A DNA stretch of 64,000 bases from Oscillospiraceae bacterium (GCA_015066625.1 SVOC01000009.1:46791-110790), one strand, 5' to 3'; positions 33,438 through 43,763 are shown, counted from the stretch's first letter. Notes: generated by a model not told the origin, from the letters alone. Translations and numbers: made by a program.

Positions 33438-34892
33438 TTAATTAAATTTGCTCAGGCTTTGTGATGAATCGGAAATCATAAACTGAGGATATTCTTCACT
33501 TGCACCTGCATAGAATTCCCCGTCATATGTAAGAAGCCAGACGATAAAATCACTGTAATCCGTTCCGTAAGAACCGCCTACATGGTCCGCACCTCTGATT
33601 ATATATGTATATTCGGGATAAAGAGCTGTTGAAAGGTCAACAGTATTATCAGGTGAAACAAGGTCCGGATTTGCCGCAACATAATCATCACCCAGTGTTT
33701 TTCCGTAGGGTGCAACGGTTGCATATCCTGACATCTGATAGGTTTCCAGTATACCGTCACCGTTGAAATCGGAATTTTCATAAACGGGTATCACGGGGAT
33801 TCCGTAGTGAGCAACAATTGCAATTTCAACTCCGTTATCAATCATTTCGTTCAGAAGTGCGGTTTTATCTTTCATCATTTTTTGAAGCTTATCGATTTTT
33901 TCAATGAAATCGGGATTTACTTTTTCTCTTCCGCCGAACACATATTCAATGGCAGATTCATAATCTTCTTCCTGAACAAGACCCCACAGGGGAAGCATAT
34001 GGCCGAAAACAGGAATTATTGCATCCCGATATACAGCATCCTTATAGTTTCCAAGAATAAAATCCGTAAGCTTTGTAAGTAAGTTAAACACTTTAACCTT
34101 ATAAAGAACATCAATAAGAACAGAGAGAGCTTTATTGTCCTTAGCTGTGTTCATAAGAAAATTGTAAAGGTTTTCTGCTTTTATGTTTACTCTGCCGTTG
34201 AGTAAATCGGACGCAACCTGAGCACCGCTGAAGGTTGAGGATAAGAAAAGACAGCGGTTTATTTTTTCGTATCCGTATTTTGTGAGATAGGCAAGAGTCA
34301 TCTGGCCGCCCATACTGCAGCAGATAATATTCACTTTGCTGTGACCTGTATTTGTTATTGCCGCCTCAACTGCCGCGTTGATATCGTCAGCAACAACAAA
34401 GGGGTCAAGTCGCCAATCATAATTAATATAATATGTATGGCCTTCGCCGAATTCTTCAATGCAGGTTCTTACAATTCCGTATTCAAATGCAGTTCCTTCG
34501 CGAAGATCATCATATTTATCCGCACTGTCTGGGTATGCAGGCATTGTTACATTGTATAATGAATCGCCGTTTTCGTCCATTGAAAAATATTTGAAAATAT
34601 CTTTTGCAAGAAGTGCGATTTCTTTTACTGCAGAATCAAGGCTGAAATTGATTATACCCGAAGCAACTGCTTTCAGAATTCCTTTGATTATAGTTCCTGC
34701 GTCTATGGTAAGAATAGATTGTTCGTTTTCAGTGCCGTAATCAACATACATACCTGCAAAGTCCATGCCTCTGACAACAATTACAGGAACATTATCGCAG
34801 TCTTCGAAAGTGTTTTCTTCAACGGCAAAGGCGGGAATTGATAGAGAAAAAACAAGAGAAAAAGCAAGAATCAAGCTGATTATTTTTTTCAT
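33438..34892 (-). CDS. Exported LCAT-like alpha/beta hydrolase (Ser nucleophile)
   Basis: The 484-residue protein has a signal peptide (cleavage likely near AFA-VE, residue 23). INYDWRLDP (residues 157-164) is typical of lecithin:cholesterol acyltransferase-like hydrolases, and the nucleophile elbow reads CCSMGG with Ser193. A His in ADHVGGSYG (about residue 450) and an Asp in between complete a plausible triad. I use the ATG at 34892 because GGGG lies 7 bases before it; the ATG at 34898 is too close. LCAT relatives act on phospholipids or acyl esters; the substrate here is unknown. A paralogue lies at 52214-53773. Confidence 0.82.
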   Translation of the reverse strand: MKKIISLILAFSLVFSLSIPAFAVEENTFEDCDNVPVIVVRGMDFAGMYVDYGTENEQSILTIDAGTIIKGILKAVASGIINFSLDSAVKEIALLAKDIFKYFSMDENGDSLYNVTMPAYPDSADKYDDLREGTAFEYGIVRTCIEEFGEGHTYYINYDWRLDPFVVADDINAAVEAAITNTGHSKVNIICCSMGGQMTLAYLTKYGYEKINRCLFLSSTFSGAQVASDLLNGRVNIKAENLYNFLMNTAKDNKALSVLIDVLYKVKVFNLLTKLTDFILGNYKDAVYRDAIIPVFGHMLPLWGLVQEEDYESAIEYVFGGREKVNPDFIEKIDKLQKMMKDKTALLNEMIDNGVEIAIVAHYGIPVIPVYENSDFNGDGILETYQMSGYATVAPYGKTLGDDYVAANPDLVSPDNTVDLSTALYPEYTYIIRGADHVGGSYGTDYSDFIVWLLTYDGEFYAGASEEYPQFMISDSSQSLSKFN

Positions 34893-34904
34893 AATCATTC
34901 CCCT

Positions 34905-35768
34905 TTACTGTGCAAAACCGGTCTTATAATGATGAACAAAAATACCGATTACTTTATTGTAATCAAGAACGTGCATAACAGAACCGTCTTCGGCGGGATA
35001 AAATGTAATACCTTCCGCTTCAATATTGTCGCCGCCGACATCACGAACTGCCGCAATATCAACTTTACCTGTTTCAATATCAACACTGAGAATATTTTTA
35101 TAATTGCCGTTATCCTCTATATCGTTTGAAAGGTAAAGTGTTCCGTTATAGAATTCTCCGCCCTGAATTCTGTGTATTGTTTCAGTAAGAGGAATTTCTT
35201 TGACAAAGCTCATTGAATCGGCCGTGTCATATACATAAATAGTATTTATATCGTTCCATTTCGAAGTATAAAGGAGACCTGTTTCACCGTCAACAGCACA
35301 CCAGGGCACACCGTCATCGTAAATATTGTTGGGCAGGTCATATATCTCGCCCGTTGCTTCAAGAGTTTTGCAGTCAAAAACAACTATGCAGGGCGAAAGA
35401 TATTCGTCACTGTCTTCAACGGAGGCATAGATTTTTCCGTTATAAACACTGATTCCGCCGATATGGTCATCATCTCTGTCGGTGCATTCATCGGGCAGGG
35501 GGTTGATGTGTGTGTCAACAAGCTCCATATCATCGAAAGTGAATTTTGCAAGGGCTGTAAGGTCAAGTGCGGCAATGGCACCGCTGGTATAATAATATTC
35601 GCCGTCTGTAGCAATACCCTGACCCATAAGAAGAGCCTTCTCAAACACAAAAGTATCTTTTGATACAAGCTCTGCCGTTTCGGTGGATTTTGCAACCGGA
35701 CTTGTAAGTAGTGTAAGCACAAGCAGTGGAAGCGTAAGCACTGCCCATATTTTTCTGATTATAAACAT
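34905..35768 (-). CDS. Exported beta-propeller-like protein
   Basis: The 287-residue protein has a signal peptide (about residues 1-27) and repeating short beta-strand blocks (GIATDGEYYYTSG, GISVYNGKIYASV, GLLYTSKWNDINTIYVYD, GGEFYNGTLYLSND) like SMP-30/YncE-type propellers. Such modules bind ligands or metals; no catalytic residues are evident. It is the first gene of a three-gene unit with the LCAT-like hydrolase and thiN, and has its own good promoter. The stop lies 12 bases before the next start. Confidence 0.72.
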   Translation of the reverse strand: MFIIRKIWAVLTLPLLVLTLLTSPVAKSTETAELVSKDTFVFEKALLMGQGIATDGEYYYTSGAIAALDLTALAKFTFDDMELVDTHINPLPDECTDRDDDHIGGISVYNGKIYASVEDSDEYLSPCIVVFDCKTLEATGEIYDLPNNIYDDGVPWCAVDGETGLLYTSKWNDINTIYVYDTADSMSFVKEIPLTETIHRIQGGEFYNGTLYLSNDIEDNGNYKNILSVDIETGKVDIAAVRDVGGDNIEAEGITFYPAEDGSVMHVLDYNKVIGIFVHHYKTGFAQ

Positions 35769-35792
35769 AATGATGACCTCCTTGTTTTTTAA

Positions 35793-35821
35793 ATAATATC
35801 ACAATACGGCGCAAATATCAA
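35793..35821 (-). promoter_or_regulatory. Promoter for the propeller-LCAT-thiN unit
   Basis: On the minus strand, -35 TTGATA (35816-35821) and -10 TATTAT (35793-35798) are 17 bases apart. Confidence 0.65.
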
Positions 35822-35873
35822 CTTTTTTGGAGTATTTGCATATACAAAATATCCAAAAATTATTTGTTGACTA

Positions 35874-35901
35874 TTTACAATTTATAAATATTTGTTATAA
35901 T
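35874..35901 (+). promoter_or_regulatory. Promoter for the PHP-domain gene
   Basis: TTTACA (35874-35879) and TATAAT (35896-35901) are 16 bases apart, with TGT before the -10 (extended -10). It is divergent from the promoter at 35793. Confidence 0.6.
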
Positions 35902-35932
35902 ACTTATATAAATTTCAAGGAGGCAATAAAAA

Positions 35933-37429
35933 ATGTTAAAGAAATTTCTGGCAGTTATGATGGCTGCCGCAATGCTGTTAACTGTTGTACCCTTCTCATT
36001 TGCAGCGGGCAACGATGTTGACTACACAATCAAAAGTCCTTACGAAGGTGTGGATTTTTCGGCTTATAACCGATATAAAGCTGATCTTCACAGCCATACA
36101 ACATTCAGTGACGGCGGTAATTCATTGCCTGAAATGGTTGAAAGACATTATGAGCTTGGATTTGATATTCATGCTATTTCTGACCACGGTACGGTAAGCT
36201 ACGGTTACACAACACAGAGACATAATGAGCCTATGCTTGTTTTCTCACTGGTTGATAACGGCAAATATGTAGGCGATGTTCTTTCTGCAAACGGTGTTGC
36301 GGCAAACGGCAATCAGTATGCAGTTTTCAACAAAGGTACAGATGAATTTTATTCGCAGACTCTTCCTTCCGGCGAAACCGGACAGGAAATGATGAGAGTG
36401 CCTTACGCAAATGAGCAGAACCCCACATCATTCAACAACGCTCATGTTAATTCCTGGTTTGTTGATTACGGACACGGCGTTGTGGGCGGTACAAGCAATT
36501 ATCTCAGCCCCATCAGCAAGATTGATGAACTTGGCGGTTTGAGTGTTATCAACCATCCCGGTGAATACACAAACGCAAGAGATGAAGAAAGCACAGCGGA
36601 TGCATATAACCTTGAAGATTCAACATATAAATATAAAATCAACAAATTTATAAATCTGCTCAACACATACAAATCCTGCATCGGTATTGATATCAACAGT
36701 AAAGGTGACAGCAGAACCCGTTACGACAGAAAGCTCTGGGATATTCTTCTTCAGAAGATTCTTCCCCTCGGCGAAAGAAATGTTTTTGCCATTGCAACAT
36801 CAGATGCTCATAACCTTGATATTGTTGACTCCGGTTATACCGTTATGCTTATGCCTGAGCTTACGTCAGACAACCTTAAATCCAGCCTTGCAAACGGTCA
36901 GTTCTTTGCGGCAAGCAAGTATCTGGGTAACTATGATGAACAGGTAAAATATAAAGCTTCACTTGAAGAAATCGGCACTGCAGATGCACTTGAACTTGCA
37001 GGTATTCTCGGCAATGCCATAAATGCCAACGATAAATTCAATGCTACCGACTATCCCGACGCGTCTGAACCTGTTATCAGCAACATTTCTGTTGATGAAG
37101 CAGAGGATACAATAACTCTCACAACCGAAAATACTCTTGTAACACATTGGATTGCTGACGGTAAGGTAATTCATGTAGGTAACACAATTGACCTTGACGA
37201 TTATTCTGACGAAATCGGTAAATATGTAAGAGCTGAATCTCTCGGCAAGGGCGGTATAATCTATACACAGGCTTTTGTGCTTGATTATGACGGTGCACCC
37301 GTTGCAGAAAAAGAAGGCTTCTTCTTTGACTGGGGCACAATTGCATCGGCAATCTGCGATATTCCCGTTAAAATCCTTGTCGGAATTCTTAAAACTCCCA
37401 TCAGAGTTATTTTTGATATTTTTGCATAA
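35933..37429 (+). CDS. Exported PHP-domain phosphoesterase with hydrophobic C-terminal tail
   Basis: The 498-residue protein has a signal peptide (residues 1-25, ending SFAAG). Its PHP domain shows DLHSHTTFSDG (His53, His55), SDHG (Asp84, His85), NHPGEY and ATSDAHN, the metal-binding set of polymerase/histidinol-phosphatase-type phosphoesterases. Secreted PHP proteins are much rarer than cytoplasmic ones. The C-terminal third is beta-rich and Ig-like; the last 30 residues form a hydrophobic amphipathic tail (from about DIPVKILVGILK). RBS AAGGAGG is clear, and a strong terminator follows, so it is monocistronic. Confidence 0.85.
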   Translation: MLKKFLAVMMAAAMLLTVVPFSFAAGNDVDYTIKSPYEGVDFSAYNRYKADLHSHTTFSDGGNSLPEMVERHYELGFDIHAISDHGTVSYGYTTQRHNEPMLVFSLVDNGKYVGDVLSANGVAANGNQYAVFNKGTDEFYSQTLPSGETGQEMMRVPYANEQNPTSFNNAHVNSWFVDYGHGVVGGTSNYLSPISKIDELGGLSVINHPGEYTNARDEESTADAYNLEDSTYKYKINKFINLLNTYKSCIGIDINSKGDSRTRYDRKLWDILLQKILPLGERNVFAIATSDAHNLDIVDSGYTVMLMPELTSDNLKSSLANGQFFAASKYLGNYDEQVKYKASLEEIGTADALELAGILGNAINANDKFNATDYPDASEPVISNISVDEAEDTITLTTENTLVTHWIADGKVIHVGNTIDLDDYSDEIGKYVRAESLGKGGIIYTQAFVLDYDGAPVAEKEGFFFDWGTIASAICDIPVKILVGILKTPIRVIFDIFA

Positions 37430-37439
37430 CAAACAGTTA

Positions 37440-37471
37440 ACGACCCCACAGTTTTTTGTGGGGTCGTTTTT
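37440..37471 (+). terminator. Terminator after the PHP gene
   Basis: ACGACCCCACA (37440-37450) and TGTGGGGTCGT (37457-37467) form a perfect 11-bp stem with a 6-base loop, followed by TTTT. Confidence 0.85.
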
Positions 37472-37474
37472 ATG

Positions 37475-38044
37475 TTAAATCATAAGATCTTCAACTTTGC
37501 GTTTCGGTACACAGTGAACATCTTTTTCATCCCTGTAATATGCAGTTGCTCCGTTTTCGGGAAGATTGACAATTCTGACTTCTTCAGCAGGAATACCCAG
37601 AGCAAGTACAAGGTCAATTGAGTATTTATCAAGGTCAATTTTCATATTTTCGGCAAGAAGTTCCCTCTTGATACTGCCGAGCATACAGCCGCCGATACCT
37701 TTTTCTGCGGCACCCAGCATAATTGTCTGAGCCGTAATTCCTACATCGATTTTCATATTGTTTGCAACAGATAAATCTGTAAGAATGATTATATAAGCCG
37801 AGGGTCTCTCCCCTTCTGCGGGACCTTTCCATTCTTTTAAAAGACCTGCCCAGGACAGAGTTTCAAAAACTTTATGATTATCTTCAGGTTCATTGACCAT
37901 TTTAAATCTCAGCGGCTGAAAATTAACGGATGAAGGAGTGAATCTTACAAGTTCAATAAGCTCCGTCAAAACAGATGAATCAATTTTTTCAATCTCTTTG
38001 AATCGTCTGTATGATCTGTTTTTCATAACAATTTCTTTAATCAT
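37475..38044 (-). CDS. Nitroreductase family protein
   Basis: An FMN-dependent oxidoreductase of the nitroreductase fold, 189 residues. The N-terminal MKNRSYRRF, the FTPSSVNFQPLRF flavin motif and GIGGCMLGSI are characteristic. The cellular substrate is unknown; such enzymes reduce nitro compounds, quinones or flavins. It is transcribed alone, towards the PHP-gene terminator. Confidence 0.88.
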   Translation of the reverse strand: MIKEIVMKNRSYRRFKEIEKIDSSVLTELIELVRFTPSSVNFQPLRFKMVNEPEDNHKVFETLSWAGLLKEWKGPAEGERPSAYIIILTDLSVANNMKIDVGITAQTIMLGAAEKGIGGCMLGSIKRELLAENMKIDLDKYSIDLVLALGIPAEEVRIVNLPENGATAYYRDEKDVHCVPKRKVEDLMI

Positions 38045-38192
38045 TCTATCACCTCAAACTAATTATAATGTAATCTTTCAATATTTTCAACATTATTTTG
38101 GTTTAAAATTAACAAGCCAATGCTACTCCATTACAATTTGTATAAAATACAAGTATTATTTTTAGTATATATAGGATTTGTTTTGTGTATGC

Positions 38193-38221
38193 TTGCTTTA
38201 GACATAAAAAAACAGTATAAT
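38193..38221 (+). promoter_or_regulatory. Promoter for the S8 peptidase gene
   Basis: TTGCTT (38193-38198) and TATAAT (38216-38221) are separated by 17 bases. The RBS CGGAGGA precedes the ATG at 38285 closely. Confidence 0.6.
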
Positions 38222-38284
38222 TAATATATAATTTGTATAATTTTATTTAATGTACGTATACAATTTGTAATCGGAGGAAAAATA

Positions 38285-41200
38285 ATGAAAAAACTGCTGT
38301 GCATTGTAATGTCGCTGATTGCGGTTGCAACATCAGCTTTATCATTTTTATCATACGCTGTTGCCACGGATATAGATGAAATATCCGCTGAGGAATTTGC
38401 AAAAGAAATCAGTGCGATGGTTAATGCATCCGCTATGTCGGAAGGTGCTTTCGGTTCCGAATACGGAGCAGGTACAGATGAATTTAAAACTTCAAGGCTT
38501 ATTGTTAAAAGTAAATACAGAATTGACACTATGGATACAATTTCGGTAATTTGCGGATACGATGATCTTTGGGTGCTTCAGTTCAAGTCACCCGATGATG
38601 CAAGAAATGCTTACAATCGATATGTTAAAGACAATAAAATTGATTATGTTGAAATCGATAAAGAAATATGTGCATTATTTTCAGATGCAATGTCTTCGGA
38701 TGCCATAATATATTCAGATGAAGAAGAACATTCATATTTATCCTGGGGTCCCGAATATATAGGAATAGATAAACTTAATAACAATATTTCAATCAGCAAC
38801 ACTGAAATAAGCAATACAATTGTTGCGGTTATAGATACCGGTGTTGACCCTGATCATCCTTTCTTTAAAGGTCGTGTACTTCCCACAAGAATCAATACAA
38901 GTACAAGCGGAATAAGAAACAATTCAATGGATGATAACGGTCACGGAACGCAGGTTGCAGGTGTTATTATTGACAGCACTATGGATAATGTTTTTGTTCA
39001 GCCATATAAAGTTCTTGATTCTCACGGTGCAGGAACGATTATTTCTCTTGCTGCAGGTATAAACTGTGCGTTGGAAGACGGTGTTGATGTAATCAACATA
39101 AGCGTGGGTTTTGAAGAGGATTCCGCTGTTCTGAAAAATGCAATAGATAACGCGGAAATTAATAATATTCCTGTTATTGCAGCTTCGGGCAACGACGGTA
39201 CGACAAATAAATTTTATCCCGCATCCTACGATAATGTGTTAAAAATCACTGCGATAAATCAATCGGGCATTGTAACCAATTTCAGCACATATGACAACGG
39301 TGTTGATTTTGCCGCGCCCGGTTTTGAAATCACAACAACAAATCTCGGCGGTGGATATATAAAAACAAGAGGCACATCCGTTGCCGCTCCTTTTGTTACA
39401 GCTGTTGCTGCCGCCATTCATTCTTACAGACCTGATGCTTTACGCGAAGAAATTATTGATATAATCGAAAACGCCTGTGTTCAGATAAGCGAACATAATT
39501 CATCAATCAAATACGGCAGAGGTATTATAAGAGCTCCTGAACATCCTGCTAATGTAAAGCTGAAAGATATTGCAGAAACACCGTATTTCTCTCATCAGAC
39601 CGCATTAAGCCAGACAGAACTTGATATTGAGATATTCTGCGATACCCCGGGCGCAAAGATTTATTACACAACCGACCGTTCAATTCCTGTAATCGGCGGT
39701 AAAAATGTAATACTGTATGACGGCAAACCCATACATGCATCTCAGACCGTTATAATCACTGCTGTTGCCTACTGTGACGGTATGTACCGTTCTTCCATAT
39801 CATCTTTTGCCACCATTATTGCACCTTATGCAAAGGAAAACGAGCTTTCCGTATCGTCTGACGGAACCTTGACAGCATACAGCGGAAAAGCATCAAGCTT
39901 CACTGTGCCTCAATATGCAAACGGAACGGAAATAAAAAAAATCGGAGACGCTGTATTTGAAAACACAAATATAACCGAGGTTATACTCCCCGACTCCGTA
40001 ACTGAAATAGGAAACTCTGCATTCAGAAACTGCACAGAGCTTAAAACCGTATTCGGAAGAAATGTAAGTGTTGTCGGTGAATATGCGTTTTATAACTGTG
40101 ATTGGCTGAAAAATGCGTTGTTTCTTTCTGACCTTGAATCAATAGGTGAATTTTCATTTTATAATGCAGGCAACAGGCAGAATATATTTACGGGTTCAAC
40201 CTTTACCCTTAATCTTTCAAAACTAAAAAATATACCCGACGGTGCGTTTTCAAAATCGGCAATTTCATTTGTTGAACTCGGAAATTTAATATCAATAGGG
40301 TCAACGTCATTCCGTGACTGCAATCAGCTTGTTAATATTCGTATTGATTATCTTTCCAATATGCCTGACGGATGTTTCAAGGGGTGCTCGTCGCTTACCG
40401 ATGTTGATATAAGTGGGCTTGCATATATTCCTTCAGGCGCATTCAGTTGTTGCGAAAGTCTGATTATTGCATCATTCGCTGATGTAAAATATGTTTTTTC
40501 AAATGCATTTGAAAGCTGTGTTTCTCTTTCTGAAATCAGTCTCCCGCAGGCTAAAACGGTTTACTCCAATGCCTTCAACGGATGCGATTCTCTATCCGTC
40601 CTGAATCTTCCGGAGATGACGGCGTTTGAAGATAATGTTTATACTCAATACGGTTCAAAGATTTATCTTCCGTCAAATCTTGAAAGATTTTATGCACCCA
40701 AACTTATAAAAACAGTATCTCAAATGTTTGAAACAGCTCCCGATATATACATTATAGGTCTCAATGGCGCTGAAAATATTGCTGTAAACACTTTCAAAGG
40801 ATGCCATAATATTTATTCATTGAATATCGAAAACATCACTCATTTAACATCGGGTGTATTTAATGACTGCACAATAGAATTTATTGATGCAAGAAGCCTT
40901 GTTACAACCGATGATATGCCCGACAACAGCGGTATTCTTCTTTCCAACAACTTTATCGAGTCAACTGACAAAGGCGAAAATATGACTATTTACGGCACCA
41001 AAAACACCTTTGTTGAACGTTACGCAAACCTTAAGGGATACAGTTTCATCGAAATTCCTCTTGTTTACAGTGAGATTCCCGAATATGTAACGGAAAACAG
41101 TGAAACCGTTTATATTCTTGCGGCAGGTTTTGATCTTACATATCAGTGGTATTGGAACACTGTTCCCGAAACATCGGGCGGAACACCGATTGACGGTGCA

Positions 41201-41845
41201 ACAACACCCTCATATACTTTTACGAGTGCGGATTCCGCACCGTATTACTACTGTAAGATTACACAGAATGACCTGGGCACAATAAATGAAATAACAACAA
41301 ATATTATAACCAAGGATACCGTTCCTGCCGATTACACCGAATATAATAAGGCGGTTGAAAAAGCTCTTGCCGTCGACCGATCGCTTTATACGGATTTAAC
41401 AGAGCTTGATGCTGCACTGAGTGAAGATGTAAGCGGCAGATATTCCTGTGAACAGGATATTGTTGACAGACAAACCAAGGTAATTCTTGATGCACTTGAA
41501 AAACTCAAACCGAAAGTTGTTGAAACCATTAATCTTTATGCATCAAATGTAAATCTCAGGTTCTTAGAAGCAGAAAGAATCATTACTGTATTCAACCCTG
41601 TCGATGCACTTTATTTCAATGCTCAATGGAAATCGGATAATGAAAATGTTATCCTTGTTTCATCATCCGGCTATGCAAGATGTATAGGTGACGGCACGGC
41701 AACGGTACATCTTACCGTTGAAAATGTTGACGGTACCTTCACAGAAGGCGAAATAGTTTTTGAATGTAAACTTAATTTCTGGGAAAAGATTGCGGCTTTT
41801 CTGATTCGTGATATAATCAAAGCATTTTACACAATGAGCTATTAA
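38285..41845 (+). CDS. Exported subtilisin-family (S8) peptidase with leucine-rich repeats
   Basis: The 1186-residue surface or secreted protease has a signal peptide (residues 1-27), an I9-like propeptide region (about 75-130), and an S8 domain with Asp184 (VIDTG), His220 (NGHGT) and Ser365 (GTSVAAP). A chitobiase-C-like beta domain (about 440-520) follows, then BspA-like leucine-rich repeats (about 545-850, for example LPDSVTEIGNSAFRNC), Ig-like and FIVAR-like segments and a C-terminal amphipathic tail (NFWEKIAAFLIRDIIKAF). BspA-type repeats mediate binding to host or neighbours in other gut bacteria. It is monocistronic. Confidence 0.9.
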   Translation: MKKLLCIVMSLIAVATSALSFLSYAVATDIDEISAEEFAKEISAMVNASAMSEGAFGSEYGAGTDEFKTSRLIVKSKYRIDTMDTISVICGYDDLWVLQFKSPDDARNAYNRYVKDNKIDYVEIDKEICALFSDAMSSDAIIYSDEEEHSYLSWGPEYIGIDKLNNNISISNTEISNTIVAVIDTGVDPDHPFFKGRVLPTRINTSTSGIRNNSMDDNGHGTQVAGVIIDSTMDNVFVQPYKVLDSHGAGTIISLAAGINCALEDGVDVINISVGFEEDSAVLKNAIDNAEINNIPVIAASGNDGTTNKFYPASYDNVLKITAINQSGIVTNFSTYDNGVDFAAPGFEITTTNLGGGYIKTRGTSVAAPFVTAVAAAIHSYRPDALREEIIDIIENACVQISEHNSSIKYGRGIIRAPEHPANVKLKDIAETPYFSHQTALSQTELDIEIFCDTPGAKIYYTTDRSIPVIGGKNVILYDGKPIHASQTVIITAVAYCDGMYRSSISSFATIIAPYAKENELSVSSDGTLTAYSGKASSFTVPQYANGTEIKKIGDAVFENTNITEVILPDSVTEIGNSAFRNCTELKTVFGRNVSVVGEYAFYNCDWLKNALFLSDLESIGEFSFYNAGNRQNIFTGSTFTLNLSKLKNIPDGAFSKSAISFVELGNLISIGSTSFRDCNQLVNIRIDYLSNMPDGCFKGCSSLTDVDISGLAYIPSGAFSCCESLIIASFADVKYVFSNAFESCVSLSEISLPQAKTVYSNAFNGCDSLSVLNLPEMTAFEDNVYTQYGSKIYLPSNLERFYAPKLIKTVSQMFETAPDIYIIGLNGAENIAVNTFKGCHNIYSLNIENITHLTSGVFNDCTIEFIDARSLVTTDDMPDNSGILLSNNFIESTDKGENMTIYGTKNTFVERYANLKGYSFIEIPLVYSEIPEYVTENSETVYILAAGFDLTYQWYWNTVPETSGGTPIDGATTPSYTFTSADSAPYYYCKITQNDLGTINEITTNIITKDTVPADYTEYNKAVEKALAVDRSLYTDLTELDAALSEDVSGRYSCEQDIVDRQTKVILDALEKLKPKVVETINLYASNVNLRFLEAERIITVFNPVDALYFNAQWKSDNENVILVSSSGYARCIGDGTATVHLTVENVDGTFTEGEIVFECKLNFWEKIAAFLIRDIIKAFYTMSY

Positions 41846-41847
41846 AA

Positions 41848-41883
41848 AATCAGGCTTACGGGTTAATTCCCTGTAAGCCTGAT
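41848..41883. terminator. Bidirectional terminator between the S8 peptidase and rfbB genes
   Basis: ATCAGGCTTAC and GTAAGCCTGAT pair around a GGG/CCC inner stem with one bulged base; A runs and T runs flank both sides. Confidence 0.75.
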
Positions 41884-41889
41884 AACTTT

Positions 41890-42891
41890 TTATAAACCGT
41901 GGTTCTGATATTCGCCGCTTTTTATGTCATCCATCCAGCTTTGATTGTCAAGATACCATTCTATTGTTTTTTTCATACCCTCTTCAAATGCTGTTTCGGG
42001 TTCCCAACCAAGCTGAGTTGAGATTTTGGTGGGGTCAATGGCGTATCTCAGATCGTGCCCTGCCCTGTCTTTTACATAAGTGATAAGACTTTCGGGCTTT
42101 GAGAGGTGACTCAAAATTGTTTTTACAACTTCAATATTCTGCTTTTCGTTATGACCGCCTACATTGTAAACCTCACCGATTTTACCGTTATGAATAATCA
42201 TATCGATAGCTTTGCAGTGGTCCACAACATAAAGCCAGTCACGAACATTAAGACCCTGACCGTATACGGGAAGATTTTCATCTGCCAGAGCTTTCATAAT
42301 CATAACGGGAATAAGCTTTTCGGGGAATTGATACGGTCCGTAATTGTTTGAACAGCGTGATATCGTGACGGGCAGACCGTAGGTTCTGTGAAAAGCAAGT
42401 GTAAGAAGGTCTGCGGATGCCTTTGAAGCCGAATAAGGACTTGAAGTAATAAGATTCATTGTTTCCGTAAAGAATAAATCGGGTCTGTCAAGGGGCAGAT
42501 CACCGTAAACTTCATCGGTTGATACCTGATGATATCTTTTTACTCCGAATTTCTTGCTTGCATCAAGAAGGCAAGCTGTACCCATAACATTTGTTTCAAG
42601 AAAAACAAATGGATTTTCAATGGAGCGGTCAACATGGCTTTCAGCGGCAAAATTAACAACAACATCAAATTTTTCATTTTCAAAAAGAGAATACACAAGT
42701 TCTTTGTCTGCAATGCTTCCTTTTACAAATTTAAAATTTTTATTTTGAAATGCTTTTGAAAGACTTTTGATATTCCCAGCATATGTAAGTGCGTCAAGGC
42801 ACACGATTTCGTAATCGGCATATTTATCAAGCATATAGTATACAAAGTTACAGCCTATAAAACCTGCACCGCCGGTAACAAGAAGTTTCAT
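41890..42891 (-). CDS. rfbB: dTDP-glucose 4,6-dehydratase
   Basis: RfbB/RmlB makes dTDP-4-keto-6-deoxyglucose, the precursor of dTDP-rhamnose and other deoxysugars. The 333-residue enzyme has the GGAGFIG Rossmann loop, FAAESHVDRS, the STDEVYGDL signature and YSASKAS with the active-site Tyr/Lys. No other rml gene is present in the window. Its ATG overlaps the stop of the upstream exonuclease gene (ATGA), so the two are translationally coupled. Confidence 0.94.
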   Translation of the reverse strand: MKLLVTGGAGFIGCNFVYYMLDKYADYEIVCLDALTYAGNIKSLSKAFQNKNFKFVKGSIADKELVYSLFENEKFDVVVNFAAESHVDRSIENPFVFLETNVMGTACLLDASKKFGVKRYHQVSTDEVYGDLPLDRPDLFFTETMNLITSSPYSASKASADLLTLAFHRTYGLPVTISRCSNNYGPYQFPEKLIPVMIMKALADENLPVYGQGLNVRDWLYVVDHCKAIDMIIHNGKIGEVYNVGGHNEKQNIEVVKTILSHLSKPESLITYVKDRAGHDLRYAIDPTKISTQLGWEPETAFEEGMKKTIEWYLDNQSWMDDIKSGEYQNHGL

Positions 42892-43763
42892 TCTTCAGTT
42901 CCCTCCTGCTCTATTTTGGGTTCCGGTTCTTTAACCGATACAATTTTTCTGAATTCAACCTGGTCAAAAAGCTTTTTGAACCTTACGCCTACGGAATATG
43001 TAAGGTCACATTCAGCGCAATAAAAGTTTGCTCTGAAAAACTGGCAATGGAATTTCCACGAAGTAAGCTGAGTACAAGGAGTACCGCAGGATTCGCAGGT
43101 GTGGTTGAGCCTCTTTTTATCAACAAGAGGATTATCAATATTTCTGATTATCTTTGCCTTATAAAGAAGCTTTGAATAGAAATCATCATTGCAGTCAAGT
43201 ATATCCGACTCAATAATACCCATAGGATATATTCTTTTCAGAATATCGGCAGTAAGCATACTGTCACCGAGAGCACGGTGATGAATATACATTTCAGGGT
43301 CTATGCCAAGGTGTTCTGCAGCGGCAAGCAATCCCGTCTGCTGGCCCTTAGCATTACCGTTGATTTTCTGAAAGCTTTTCTGCATATCGCAGTATTTCTT
43401 TAAAAACGGAATTACTTTTATACCGTTAAGATATTTAAAGTTGTCAAGCAATACTCTTATATCTCCGTCACCCCAAGTAAGGATTACGGTATCATCGTTG
43501 CCTATCCATTTTCTGAAAACAGAAAAAGCTTTTGTGAAAGGCATACCGGAGCTTATATCCGCATTTGTAAGCTGAGTAAGTCTTTTAACGGTACCTCTGA
43601 GCTTTTTGCCAATCTGAGAACGAATAATGCACGAAAATGTATCAACGGTTTCAAGGTCGGCATCAAGCTTTACAGCACCTATTTCGATTATCTCATTTAT
43701 ATAACCGTTTGCTTTTTTTGCATAGGTATTATTCCATTCCAGATCCATTACAATAAACTGCAT
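42888..43763 (-). CDS. DEDDh 3'-5' exonuclease family protein with zinc-ribbon tail
   Basis: The 291-residue protein has an RNase T/DnaQ-type exonuclease domain: MDLEWN (Asp/Glu metal site), TWGDGDIRVL and HRALGDSMLT with the catalytic His-Asp. A C-terminal CESCG...CAEC cluster (four Cys) may bind zinc. Such proteins process DNA or RNA 3' ends; the substrate is unknown. I start at the ATG at 43763 with AAGGA 8 bases upstream; the frame stays open to 43811 without an RBS. It precedes rfbB by a 4-bp overlap, an uncommon pairing. Confidence 0.85.
   Translation of the reverse strand: MQFIVMDLEWNNTYAKKANGYINEIIEIGAVKLDADLETVDTFSCIIRSQIGKKLRGTVKRLTQLTNADISSGMPFTKAFSVFRKWIGNDDTVILTWGDGDIRVLLDNFKYLNGIKVIPFLKKYCDMQKSFQKINGNAKGQQTGLLAAAEHLGIDPEMYIHHRALGDSMLTADILKRIYPMGIIESDILDCNDDFYSKLLYKAKIIRNIDNPLVDKKRLNHTCESCGTPCTQLTSWKFHCQFFRANFYCAECDLTYSVGVRFKKLFDQVEFRKIVSVKEPEPKIEQEGTEE

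Noticed and set aside
36959..37432. 157-residue minus-strand open frame
   Set aside because: Antisense to the PHP gene and without an RBS.
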